Below are positions 35,961-48,100 of a DNA stretch of 64,000 bases, one piece after another (position 1 is the stretch's first letter; each line of letters opens with the position of its first letter). Below the pieces are notes generated by a model that was not told the DNA's origin, made no database searches, and saw only the letters and a program-made list of their open reading frames with translations. Origin of the DNA: Tubulanus polymorphus (taxonomy: Eukaryota > Nemertea > Palaeonemertea > Tubulaniformes > Tubulanidae); contig NC_134036.1 in NCBI RefSeq assembly GCF_964204645.1, positions 6,771,600-6,835,599 of the forward strand. The letters run 5' to 3'. A program made the translations under genes and the position numbers.

Positions 35961-36076
35961 GACCCGGAGCATTGAGGGAGGGAGGGAGGCAGTAGGTCGG
36001 TCGTCCGTCCGTTTGTCAGTGTGCCGGCAGCGATGGTTGTTCGAAAAATGACTAAGGGCTGACCGGGCCTTGATCA

Positions 36077-36140
36077 GCGTTACGACCCGGTGCAGTGAGG
36101 GAGGGAGGGAGGCAGTAGGTCGGTCGTCCGTCCGGTCGTC
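36077..36140 (+). other. Junction of the 21.8-kb tandem duplication
   Basis: The monomer at 36077-36199 is composite. Upstream is a Q monomer (agcgatgg), but it is not followed by R or by the agcattgag monomer seen at 57837. Instead the head runs straight into tgcagtgag and gtccggtcg, as in the monomer at 57959-58016 (offset 21882), and from 36136 it continues as the sequence following 14379. The change of neighbours is abrupt: marks confined to the right end of the unit (aactagg, cactgtgcc, gcgatgg) stop and marks of 14.4 kb begin. Confidence 0.82.
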
Positions 36141-39100
36141 AGTGTGCCGGCGGTGGTTGTTCGAAAAACGACTAAGTGCTGACCGGGCCTTAATCAGCGT
36201 TACGACCCGGCACCGGTCAGGAAGGGAGGAAGGGTGGCAGTAGGTCGGTCATCCGTTCGTTGGTCAGTGTGCCGGCGGTGGTAGTTCGAAAAACGACTAA
36301 GTGCTGACCGGGCCTTGATCAGCGTTACGACCCGGAGCAGTGTGGGAGGGAGGGGGACAGTAGGTCGGTCGTCCGTCCGTTCGTCAGTGTGCCGGCAGAG
36401 TTGGTTGTTCGAAAAACGACTAATTGCTGACCGGGCCTTGATCAGCGTTAGGACCCGGTGCTGTGAGGGAGGGAGGGAGGCAGTAGGTCGGTCGTCCATC
36501 CGTTCGTCAGTGTGCCGGCGGTGGTTGTTCGAATAACGACTAAGTGCTGACCGGGCCTTGATCAGCGTTACGACCCGGCACCGGTCAGGGAGGGAGGGAG
36601 GGTGGCAGTAGGTCGGTCGTCCGTTCGTTCGTCATTGTGCCGGCGGTGGTAGTTCGAAAAACGACTAAGTGCTGACCGGGCCTTGATCAGCGTTACGACC
36701 CGGAGCATTGAGGGAGGGAGGGAGGCAGTAGGTCGGTCGTCCGTCCGTTTGTCAGTGTGCCGGCAGTGATGGTTGTTCGAAAAATGACTAAGGGCTGACC
36801 GGGCCTTGATCAGCGTTACGACCCGGCGCTGGTCAAGCGCGGGAGGGAGGGAGGCAGTAGGTCGGTCGTCCGTCCGTTCGTCAGTGTGCCGGCAGAGTTG
36901 GTTGTTCGAAAAACGACTAAGTGCTGACCGGGCCTTGATCAGCGTTACGACCCGGTGCTGTGAGGGAGGGAGGGAGGCAGTAGGTCGTTCGTCCATCCGT
37001 TCGTCAGTGTGCCGGCGGTGGTTGTTCGAAAAACGACTAAGTGCTGACCGGGCCTTGATCAGCGTTACGACCCGGCGCAGTGAGGGAGGGAGGGAGGGAG
37101 GCAGTAGGTCGGTCGTCCATCCGTTCGTCAGTGTGCCGGCGGTGGTTGTTCGAAAAACGACTAAGTGCTGACCGGGCCTTGATCAGCGTTACGACCCGGT
37201 GCAGTGAGGGAGGGAGGGAGGCACTAGGACAGTCGTCCGCCCGTTAGTCAGTGTGTCGGCGGTTGTTGTTCGAAAAACGACTAAGTGCTGACCGGGCCAT
37301 GAACAGCGTTACGACCCGGCACCGGTCAGGAAGGGAGGGAGGGTGGCAGTAGGTCGGTCGTCCGTCCGTTCGTCAGTGTGCCGGCGGTGGTTGTTCGAAA
37401 AACGACTAAGTGCTGACCGGGCCTTAATCAGCGTTACGACCCGGCACCGGTCAGGAAGGGAGGGAGGGTGGCAGTAGGTCGGTCGTCCGTTCGTTGGTCA
37501 GTGTGCCGGCGCTGGTAGTTCGAAAAACGACTAAGTGCTGACCGGGCCTTGATCAGCATTACGACCCGGAGCAGTGAGGGAGGGAGGGAGGCAGTAGGTC
37601 GGTCGTCCGTCCGTTCGCCAGTGTGCCGCTGGTGGTTGTTCGAAAAACGACTAAGTGCTGATCGGGCCTTGATCAGCGTTACGACCCGGTGCAGTGAGGG
37701 AGGGAGGGAGGCACTAGGACAGTCGTCCGCCCGTTAGTCAGTGTGTCGGCGGTTGTTGTTCGAAAAACGACTAAGTGCTGACCGGGCCATGAACAGCGTT
37801 ACGACCCGGCACCGGTCAGGAAGGGAGGGAGGGTGGCAGTAGGTCGGTCGTCCGTTCGTTGGTCAGTGTGCCGGCGGTGGTAGTTCGAAAAACGACTAAG
37901 TGCTGACCGGGCCTTGATCAGCGTTACGACCCGGTGCAGTGAGGGAGGGAGGGAGGAGCACTAGGACAGTCGTCCGCCCGTTAGTCAGTGTGTCGGCGGT
38001 TGTTGTTCGAAAAACGACTAAGTGCTGACCGGGCCATGAACAGCGTTACGACCCGGCACCGGTCAGGAAGGGAGGGAGGGTGGCAGTAGGTCGGTCGTCC
38101 GTTCGTTGGTCAGTGTGCCGGCGCTGGTAGTTCGAAAAACGACTAAGTGCTGACCGGGCCTTGATCAGCGTTACGACCCGGAGCAGTGAGGGAGGGAGGG
38201 AGGCAGTAGGTCGGTCGTACGTCCGTTCGCCAGTGTGCCGCTGGTGGTTGTTCGAAAAACGACTAAGTGCTGATCGGGCCTTGATCAGCGTTACGACCCG
38301 GTGCAGTGAGGGAGGGAGGGAGGCACTAGGACAGTCGTCCGCCCGTTAGTCAGTGTGTCGGCGGTTGTTGTTCGAAAAACGACTAAGTGCTGACCGGGCC
38401 ATGAACAGCGTTACGACCCGGCACCGGTCAGGAAGGGAGGGAGGGTGGCAGTAGGTCGGTCGTCCGTTCGTTGGTCAGTGTGCCGGCGGTGGTAGTTCGA
38501 AAAACGAATAAGTGCTGACCGGGCCTTGATCAGCGTTACGACCCGGAGCAGTGTGGGAGGGAGGGGGACAGTAGGTCGGTCGTCCGTCCGTTCGTCAGTG
38601 TGCCGGCAGAGTTGGTTGTTCGAAAAACGACTAAGTGCTGACCGGGCCTTGATCAGCGTTACGACCCGGTGCTGTGAGGGAGGGAGGGAGGCAGTAGGTC
38701 GGTCGTCCATCCGTTCGTTAGTGTGCCGGCGGTGGTTGTTCGAAAAACGACTAAGTGCTGACCGGGCCTTGATCAGCGTTACGACCCGGTGCAGTGAGGG
38801 AGGGAGGGAGGCACTAGGACAGTCGTCCGCCCGTTAGTCAGTGTGTCGGCGGTTGTTGTTCGAAAAACGACTAAGTGCTGACCGGGCCATGAACAGCGTT
38901 ACGACCCGGCACCGGTCAGGAAGGGAGGGAGGGTGGCAGTAGGTCGGTCGTCCGTCCGTTCGTCAGTGTGCCGGCAGTGGTTGTTCGAAAAACGACTAAG
39001 TGCTGACCGGGCCTTAATCAGCGTTACGACCCGGCACCGGTCAGGAAGGGAGGGAGGGTGGCAGTAGGTCGGTCGTCCGTTCGTTGGTCAGTGTGCCGGC

Positions 39101-42100
39101 GGTGGTAGTTCGAAAAACGACTAAGTGCTGACCGGGCCGTGATCAGCGTTACGACCCGGAGCAGTGTGGGAGGGAGGGGGACAGTAGGTCGGTCGTCCGT
39201 CCGTTCGTCAGTGTGCCGGCGGTGGTTGTTCGAAAAACGACTAAGTGCTGACCGGGCCATGATCAGCGTTACGACCCGGTGTAATGAGGGAGGGATGGAG
39301 GCACTAGGACAGTCGTCCGCCCGTTAGTCAGTGTGTCGGCGGTTGTTGTTCGAAAAACGACTAAGTGCTGACCGGGCCATGAACAGCGTTACGACCCGGC
39401 ACCGGTCAGGAAGGGAGGGAGGGTGGCAGTAGGTCGGTCGTCCGTTCGTTCGTCAGTGTGCCGGCGGTGGTTGTTCGAATAACGACTAAGTGCTGACCGG
39501 GCCTTGATCAGCGTTACGACCCGGCACCGGTCAGGGAGGGAGGGAGGGAGGCAGTAGGTCGGTCGTCCGTCCGTTCGTCATTGTGCCGGCGGTGGTAGTT
39601 CGAAAAACGACTAAGTGCTGACCGGGCCTTGATCAGCGTTACGACCCGGTGCAGTGAGGGAGGGAGGGAGGCAGTAGGTCGGTCGTCCATCCGTTCGTCA
39701 GTGTGCCGGCGGTGGTAGTTCGAAAAACGACTAAGTGCTGACCGGGCCTTGATCAGCGTTACGACCCGGTGCAGTGAGGGAGGGAGGGAGGGAGGCAGTA
39801 GGTCGGTCGTCCATCCGTTCGTCAGTGTGCCGGCGGTGGTAGTTCGAAAAACGACTAAGTGCTGACCGGGCCTAGATCAGCGTTACGACTCGGTGCAGTG
39901 AGGGAGGGAGAGAGGCAGTAGGTCGGTCGTCCGTCCGGTCGTCAGTGTGCCGGCGGTGGTTGTTCGAAAAACGAGTAAGTGCTGACCGGGCCTTGATCAG
40001 CGTTACGACCCGGTGCAGTGAGGGAGGGAGGGAGGCAGTAGGTCGGTCGTCCGTCCGTTCGTCAGTGTGCCGGCAGAGTTGGTTGTTCGAAAAACGACTA
40101 AGTGCTGACCGGGCCTTGATCAGCGTTACGACCCGGTGCAGTGAGGGAGGGAGGGAGGCAGTAGGTCGGTCGTCCATCCGTTCGTCAGTGTGCCGGCGGT
40201 GGTAGTTCGAAAAACGACTAAGTGCTGACCGGGCCTTGATCAGCGTTACGACCCGGTGCAGTGAGGGAGGGAGGGAGGGAGGCAGTAGGTCGGTCGTCCA
40301 TCCGTTCGTCAGTGTGCCGGCGGTGGTAGTTCAAAAAACGACTAAGTGCTGACCGGGCCTTGATCAGCGTTACGACCCGGTGCACTGAGGGAGGGAGGGA
40401 GGCAGTAGGTCGGTCGTCCGTCCGTTCGCCAGTGTGCCGCTGGTGGTTGTTCGAAAAACGACTAAGTGCTGACCGGGCCTTGATCAGCGTTACGACCCGG
40501 AGCAGTGAGGAAGGGAGGGAGGCAGTAGGTCGGTCGTCCGTCCGTTCGCCAGTGTACCGCTGGTGGTTGTTCGAAAAACGACTAAGTGCTGACCGGGCCT
40601 TGATCAACGTTACGACCCGGTGCAGTGAGGGAGGGAGGGAGGCACTAGGACAGTCGTCCGCCCGTTAGTCAGTGTGTCGGCGGTTGTTGTTCGAAAAACG
40701 ACTAAGTGCTGACCGGGCCATGAACAGCGTTACGACCCGGCACCGGTCAGGAAGGGAGGGAGGGTGGCAGTAGGTCGGTCGTCCGTTCGTTGGTCAGTGT
40801 GCCGGCGGTGGTAGTTCGAAAAACGACTAAGTGCTGACCGGGCCTTGATCAGCGTTACGACCCGGAGCAGTGTGGGAGGGAGGGGGACAGTAGGTCGGTC
40901 GTCCGTCCGTTCGTCAGTGTGTCGGCGGTTGTTGTTCGAAAAACGACTAAGTGCTGACCGGGCCATGAACAGCGTTACGACCCGGCACCGGTCAGGAAGG
41001 GAGGGAGGGTGGCAGTAGGTCGGTCGTCCGTCCGTTCGTCAGTGTGCCGGCGGTGGTTGTTCGAAAAACGACTAAGTGCTGACCGGGCCTTAATCAGCGT
41101 TACGACCCGGCACCGGTCAGGAAGGGAGGGAGGGTGGCAGTAGGTCGGTCGTCCGTTCGTTGGTCAGTGTGCCGGCGGTGGTAGTTCGAAAAACGACTAA
41201 GTGCTGACCGGGCCTTGATCAGCGTTACGACCCGGAGCAGTGTGGGAGGGAGGGGGACAGTAGGTCGGTCGTCCGTCCGTTCGTCAGTGTGCCGGCGGTG
41301 GTTGTTCGAAAAACGACTAAGTGCTGACCGGGCCATGATCAGCGTTACGACCCGGTGTAATGAGGGAGGGATGGAGGCACTAGGACAGTCGTCCGCCCGT
41401 TAGTCAGTGTGTCGGCGGTTGTTGTTCGAAAAACGACTAAGTGCTGACCGGGCCATGGACAGCGTTACGACCCGGCACCGGTCAGGAAGGGAGGGAGGGT
41501 GGCAGTAGGTCGGTCGTCCGTTCGTTCGTCAGTGTGCCGGCGGTGGTTGTTCGAATAACGACTAAGTGCTGACCGGGCCTTGATCAGCGTTACGACCCGG
41601 CACCGGTCAGGGAGGGAGGGAGGGAGGCAGTAGGTCGGTCGTCCGTCCGTTCGTCATTGTGCCGGCGGTGGTAGTTCGAAAAACGACTAAGTGCTGACCG
41701 GGCCTTGATCAGCGTTACGACCCGGTGCAGTGAGGGAGGGAGGGAGGCAGTAGGTCGGTCGTCCATCCGTTCGTCAGTGTGCCGGCGGTGGTAGTTCGAA
41801 AAACGACTAAGTGCTGACCGGGCCTTGATCAGCGTTACGACCCGGTGCAGTGAGGGAGGGAGGGAGGGAGGCAGTAGGTCGGTCGTCCATCCGTTCGTCA
41901 GTGTGCCGGCGGTGGTAGTTCGAAAAACGACTAAGTGCTGACCGGGCCTAGATCAGCGTTACGACTCGGTGCAGTGAGGGAGGGAGAGAGGCAGTAGGTC
42001 GGTCGTCCGTCCGGTCGTCAGTGTGCCGGCGGTGGTTGTTCGAAAAACGACTAAGTGCTGACCGGGCCTTGATCAGCGTTACGACCCGGTGCAGTGAGGG

Positions 42101-45100
42101 AGGGAGGGAGGCAGTAGGTCGGTCGTCCGTCCGTTCGTCAGTGTGCCGGCAGAGTTGGTTGTTCGAAAAACGACTAAGTGCTGACCGGGCCTTGATCAGC
42201 GTTACGACCCGGTGCAGTGAGGGAGGGAGGGAGGCAGTAGGTCGGTCGTCCATCCGTTCGTCAGTGTGCCGGCGGTGGTAGTTCGAAAAACGACTAAGTG
42301 CTGACCGGGCCTTGATCAGCGTTACGACCCGGTGCAGTGAGGGAGGGAGGGAGGGAGGCAGTAGGTCGGTCGTCCATCCGTTCGTCAGTGTGTCGGCGGT
42401 TGTTGTTCGAAAAACGACTAAGTGCTGACCGGGCCATGAACAGCGTTACGACCCGGCACCGGTCAGGAAGGGAGGGAGGGTGGCAGTAGGTCGGTCGTCC
42501 GTTCGTTGGTCAGTGTGCCGGCGGTGGTAGTTCGAAAAACGACTAAGTGCTGACCGGGCCTTGATCAGCGTTACGACCCGGAGCAGTGTGGGAGGGAGGG
42601 GGACAGTAGGTCGGTCGTCCGTCCGTTTGTCAGTGTGCCGGCAGTGATGGTTGTTCGAAAAATGACTAAGGGCTGACCGGGCCTTGATCAGCGTTACGAC
42701 CCGGCGCTGGTCAAGGGCGGGAGGGAGGGAGGCAGTAGGTCGGTCGTCCGTCCGTTCGTCAGTGTGCCGGCAGAGTTGGTTGTTCGAAAAACGACTAAGT
42801 GCTGACCGGGCCTTGATCAGCGTTACGACCCGGTGCTGTGAGGGAGGGAGGGAGGCAGTAGGTCGGTCGTCCATCCGTTCGTCAGTGTGCCGGCGGTGGT
42901 TGTTCGAAAAACGACTAAGTGCTGACCGGGCCTTGATCAGCGTTACGACCCGGCGCAGTGAGGGAGGGAGGGAGGGAGGCAGTAGGTCGGTCGTCCATCC
43001 GTTCGTCAGTGTGCCGGCGGTGGTTGTTCGAAAAACGACTAAGTGCTGACCGGGCCTTAATCAGCGTTACGACCCGGCACCGGTCAGGAAGGGAGGGAGG
43101 GTGGCAGTAGGTCGGTCGTCCGTTCGTTGGTCAGTGTGCCGGCGGTGGTAGTTCGAAAAACGACTAAGTGCTGACCGGGCCTTGATCAGCGTTACGACCC
43201 GGAGCAGTGTGGGAGGGAGGGGGACAGTAGGTCGGTCGTCCGTCCGTTCGTCAGTGTGCTGGCGGTGGTTGTTCGAAAAACGACTAAGTGCTGACCGGGC
43301 CATGATCAGCGTTACGACCCGGTGTAATGAGGGAGGGATGGAGGCACTAGGACAGTCGTCCGCCCGTTAGTCAGTGTGTCGGCGGTTGTTGTTCGAAAAA
43401 CGACTAAGTGCTGACCGGGCCATGAACAGCGTTACGACCCGGCACCGGTCAGGAAGGGAGGGAGGGTGGCAGTAGGTCGGTCGTCCGTTCGTTCGTCAGT
43501 GTGCCGGCGGTGGTTGTTCGAATAACGACTAAGTGCTGACCGGGCCTTGATCAGCGTTACGACCCGGCACCGGTCAGGGAGGGAGGGAGGGAGGCAGTAG
43601 GTCGGTCGTCCGTCCGTTCGTCATTGTGCCGGCGGTGGTAGTTCGAAAAACGACTAAGTGCTGACCGGGCCTTGATCAGCGTTACGACCCGGTGCAGTGA
43701 GGGAGGGAGGGAGGCAGTAGGTCGGTCGTCCATCCGTTCGTCAGTGTGCCGGCGGTGGTAGTTCGAAAAACGACTAAGTGCTGACCGGGCCTTGATCAGC
43801 GTTACGACCCGGTGCAGTGAGGGAGGGAGGGAGGGAGGCAGTAGGTCGGTCGTCCGTCCGTTCGTCAGTGTGCCGGCGGTGGTTGTTCGAAAAACGACTA
43901 AGTGCTGACCGGGCCTTAATCAGCGTTACGACCCGGCACCGGTCAGGAAGGGAGGGAGGGTGGCAGTAGGTCGGTCGTCCGTTCGTTGGTCAGTGTGCCG
44001 GCGCTGGTAGTTCGAAAAACGACTAAGTGCTGACCGGGCCTTGATCAGCGTTACGACCCGGAGCAGTGTGGGAGGGAGGGGGACAGTAGGTCGGTCGTCC
44101 GTCCGTTCGTCAGTGTGCCGGCAGAGTTGGTTGTTCGAAAAACGACTAAGTGCTGACCGGGCCTTGATCAGCGTTAGGACCCGGTGCTGTGAGGGAGGGA
44201 GGGAGGCAGTAGGTCGGTCGTCCATCCGTTCGTCAGTGTGCCGGCGGTGGTTGTTCGAAAAACGACTAAGTGCTGACCGGGCCTTGATCAGCGTTACGAC
44301 CCGGCGGAGTGAGGAAGGGAGGGAGGGAGGCAGTAGGTCGGTCGTCCATCCGTTCGTCAGGGTGCCGGCGGTGGTTGTTCGAAAAACGACTAAGTGCTGA
44401 CCGGGCCTTGATCAGCGTTACGACCCGGTGCAGTGAGGGAGGGAGGGAGGCACTAGGACAGTCGTCCGCCCGTTAGTCAGTGTGTCGGCGGTTGTTGTTC
44501 GAAAAACGACTAAGTGCTGACCGGGCCATGAACAGCGTTACGACCCGGCACCGGTCAGGAAGGGAGGGAGGGTGGCAGTAGGTCGGTCGTCCGTCCGTTC
44601 GTCAGTGTGCCGGTGGTGGTTGTTCGAAAAACGACTAAGTGCTGACCGGGCCTTGATCAGCGTTACGACCCGGAGCATTGAGGGAGGGAGGGAGGCAGTA
44701 GGTCGGTCGTCCGTCCGTTTGTCAGTGTGCCGGCAGTGATGGTTGTTCGAAAAACGACTAAGTGCTGACCGGGCCTTAATCAGCGTTACGACCCGGCGCT
44801 GGTCAGGGAGGGAGGGAGGGAGGCAGTAGGTCGGTCGTCCATCCGTTCGTCAGTGTGCCGGCGGTGGTAGTTCGAAAAACGACTAAGTGCTGACCGGGCC
44901 TTGATCAGCGTTACGACCCTGTGCAGTGAGGGAGGGAGGGAGGCAGTAGGTCAGTCGTCCGTCCGTTCGTCAGTGTGCCGGCAGAGTTGGTTGTTCGAAG
45001 AACGACTAAGTGCTGACCGGGCCTTGATCAGCGTTACGACCCGGTGCAGTGAGGGAGGGAGGGAGGGAGGCAGTAGGTCGGTCGTCCATCCGTTCGTCAG

Positions 45101-48100
45101 TGTGCCGGCGGTGGTAGTTCGAAAAACGACTAAGTGCTGACCGGGCCTTGATCAGCGTTACGACCCGGTGCAGTGAGGGAGGGAGGGAGGGAGGCAGTAA
45201 GTCGGTCGTCCATCCGTTCGTCAGTGTGCCGGCGGTGGTTGTTCGAAAAACGACTAAGTGCTGACCGGGCCTTGATCAGCGTTACGACCCGGCACCGGTC
45301 AGGAAGGGAGGGAGGTCGGCAGTAGGTCGGTCGTCCGTTCGTTCGTCAGTTTGCCGGCGGTGGTTGTTCGAATAACGACTAAGTGCTGATCGGGCCTTGA
45401 TCAGCGTTACGACCCGGCACCGGTCAGGGAGGGAGGGAGGGAGGCAGTAGGTCGGTCGTCCGTCCGTTCGTCATTGTGCCGGCGGTGGTAGTTCGAAAAA
45501 CGACTAAGTGCTGACCGGGCCTTGATCAGCGTTACGACCCGGGGCATTGAGGGAGGGAGGGTGGCAGTAGGTCGGTCGTCCGTCCGTTTGTCAGTGTGCC
45601 GGCAGTGATGGTTGTTCGAAAAATGACTAAGGGCTGACCGGGCCTTGATCAGCGTTACGACCCGGCGCTGGTCAGGGCGGGAGGGAGGGAGGCAGTAGGT
45701 CGGTCGTCCATCCGTTCGTCAGTGTGCCGGCGGTGGTAGTTCGAAAAACGACTAAGTGCTGACCGGGCCTAGATCAGCGTTACGACTCGGTGCAGTGAGG
45801 GAGGGAGAGAGGCAGTAGGTCGGTCGTCCGTCCGGTCGTCAGTGTGCCGGCGGTGGTTGTTCGAAAAACGACTAAGTGCTGACCGGGCCTTGATCAGCGT
45901 TACGACCCGGTGCAGTGAGGGAGGGAGGGAGGCAGTAGGTCGGTCGTCCGTCCGTTCGTCAGTGTGCCGGCAGAGTTGGTTGTTCGAAAAACGACTAAGT
46001 GCTGACCGGGCCTTGATCAGCGTTACGACCCGGTGCAGTGAGAGAGGGAGGGAGGGAGGCAGTAGGTCGGTCGTCCATCCGTTCGTCAGTGTGCCGGCGG
46101 TGGTAGTTCGAAAAACGACTAAGTGCTGACCGGGCCTAGATCAGCGTTACGACTCGGTGCAGTGAGGGAGGGAGAGAGGCAGTAGGTCGGTCGTCCGTCC
46201 GGTCGTCAGTGTGCCGGCGGTGGTTGTTCGAAAAACGACTAAGTGCTGACCGGGCCTTGATCAGCGTTACGACCCGGAGCAGTGAGGGAGGGAGGGAGGC
46301 AGTAGGTCGGTCGTCCGTCCGTTCGCCAGTGTGCCGCTGGTGGTTGTTCGAAAAACGACTAAGTGCTGACCGGGCCTTGATCAGCGTTACGACCCGGTGC
46401 AGTGAGGGAGGGAGGGAGGGAGGCACTAGGACAGTCGTCCGCCCGTTAGTCAGTGTGTCGGCGGTTGTTGTTCGAAAAACGACTAAGTGCTGACCGGTCC
46501 ATGAACAGCGTTACGACCCGGCACCGGTCAGGAAGGGAGGAAGGGTGGCAGTAGGTCGGTCATCCGTTCGTTGGTCAGTGTGCCGGCGGTGGTAGTTCGA
46601 AAAACGACTAAGTGCTGACCGGGCCTTGATCAGCGTTACGACCCGGAGCATTGAGGGAGGGAGGGAGGCAGTAGGTCGGTCGTCCGTCCGTTTGTCAGTG
46701 TGCCGGCAGTGATGGTTGTTCGAAAAATGACTAAGGGCTGACCGGGCCTTGATCAGCGTTACGACCCGGCGCTGGTCAAGGGCGGGAGGGAGGGAGGCAG
46801 TAGGTCGGTCGTCCATCCGTTCGTCAGTGTGCCGGCGGTGGTTGTTCGAAAAACGACTAAGTGCTGACCGGGCCTTGATCAGCGTTACGACCCGGCGCAG
46901 TGAGGGAGGGAGGGAGGGAGGCAGTAGGTCGGTCGTCCATCCGTTCGTCAGTGTGCCGGCGGTGGTTGTTCGAAAAACGACTAAGTGCTGACCGGGCCTT
47001 GGTCAGCGTTACGGCCCGGTGCAGTGAGGGAGGGAGGGAGGCACTAGGACAGTCGTCCGCCCGTTAGTCAGTGTGTCGGCGGTTGTTGTTCGAAAAACGA
47101 CTAAGTGCTGACCGGTCCATGAACAGCGTTACGACCCGGCACCGGTCAGGAAGGGAGGAAGGGTGGCAGTAGGTCGGTCATCCGTTCGTTGGTCAGTGTG
47201 CCGGCGGTGGTAGTTCGAAAAACGACTAAGTGCTGACCGGGCCTTGATCAGCGTTACGAACCGGAGCATTGAGGGAGGGAGGGAGGCAGTAGGTCGGTCG
47301 TCCGTCCGTTTGTCAGTGTGCCGGCAGTGATGGTTGTTCGAAAAATGACTAAGGGCTGACCGGGCCTTGATCAGCGTTACGACCCGGCGCTGGTCAGGAA
47401 GGGAGGAAGGGTGGCAGTAGGTCGGTCATCCGTTCGTTGGTCAGTGTGCCGGCGGTGGTAGTTCGAAAAACGACTAAGTGCTGACCGGGCCTTGATCAGC
47501 GTTACGACCCGGAGCATTGAGGGAGGGAGGGAGGGAGGCAGTAGGTCGGTCGTCCGTCCGTTTGTCAGTGTGCCGGCAGTGATGGTTGTTCGAAAAATGA
47601 CTAAGGGCTGACCGGGCCTTGATCAGCGTTACGACCCGGCGCTGGTCAAGGGCGGGAGGGAGGGAGGCAGTAGGTCGGTCGTCCATCCGTTCGTCAGTGT
47701 GCCGGCGGTGGTTGTTCGAAAAACGACTAAGTGCTGACCGGGCCTTGATCAGCGTTACGACCCGGCGCAGTGAGGGAGGGAGGGAGGGAGGCAGTAGGTC
47801 GGTCGTCCATCCGTTCGTCAGTGTGCCGGCTGTGGTTGTTCGAAAAACGACTAAGTGCTGACCGGGCCTTGGTCAGCGTTACGGCCCGGTGCAGTGAGGG
47901 AGGGAGGGAGGCACTAGGACAGTCGTCCGCCCGTTAGTCAGTGTGTCGGCGGTTGTTGTTCGAAAAACGACTAAGTGCTGACCGGTCCATGAACAGCGTT
48001 ACGACCCGGCACCGGTCAGGAAGGGAGGAAGGGTGGCAGTAGGTCGGTCATCCGTTCGTTGGTCAGTGTGCCGGCGGTGGTAGTTCGAAAAACGACTAAG

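Larger units (their letters stand above)
14380..36135 (+). repeat. 21.8-kb tandem duplication, copy A
   Basis: Matches 36136-58017 across the whole span at an offset of 21756 bp, rising to 21758 and 21762 after small indels. Differences found by eye: a 2-bp ag insertion in copy B at about 37956; A at 21370 against T at 43128; C at 33473 against A at 55231; one extra GGGA in copy B at 56012-56030; and one whole monomer (120 bp) present in B at about 57850-57970 and missing from A at about 36090. The lengths reconcile exactly: 21756 + 2 + 4 + 120 = 21882. Identity outside these sites looks above 99.9%, though no computed alignment was made. Contains about 179 monomers. Confidence 0.92.
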
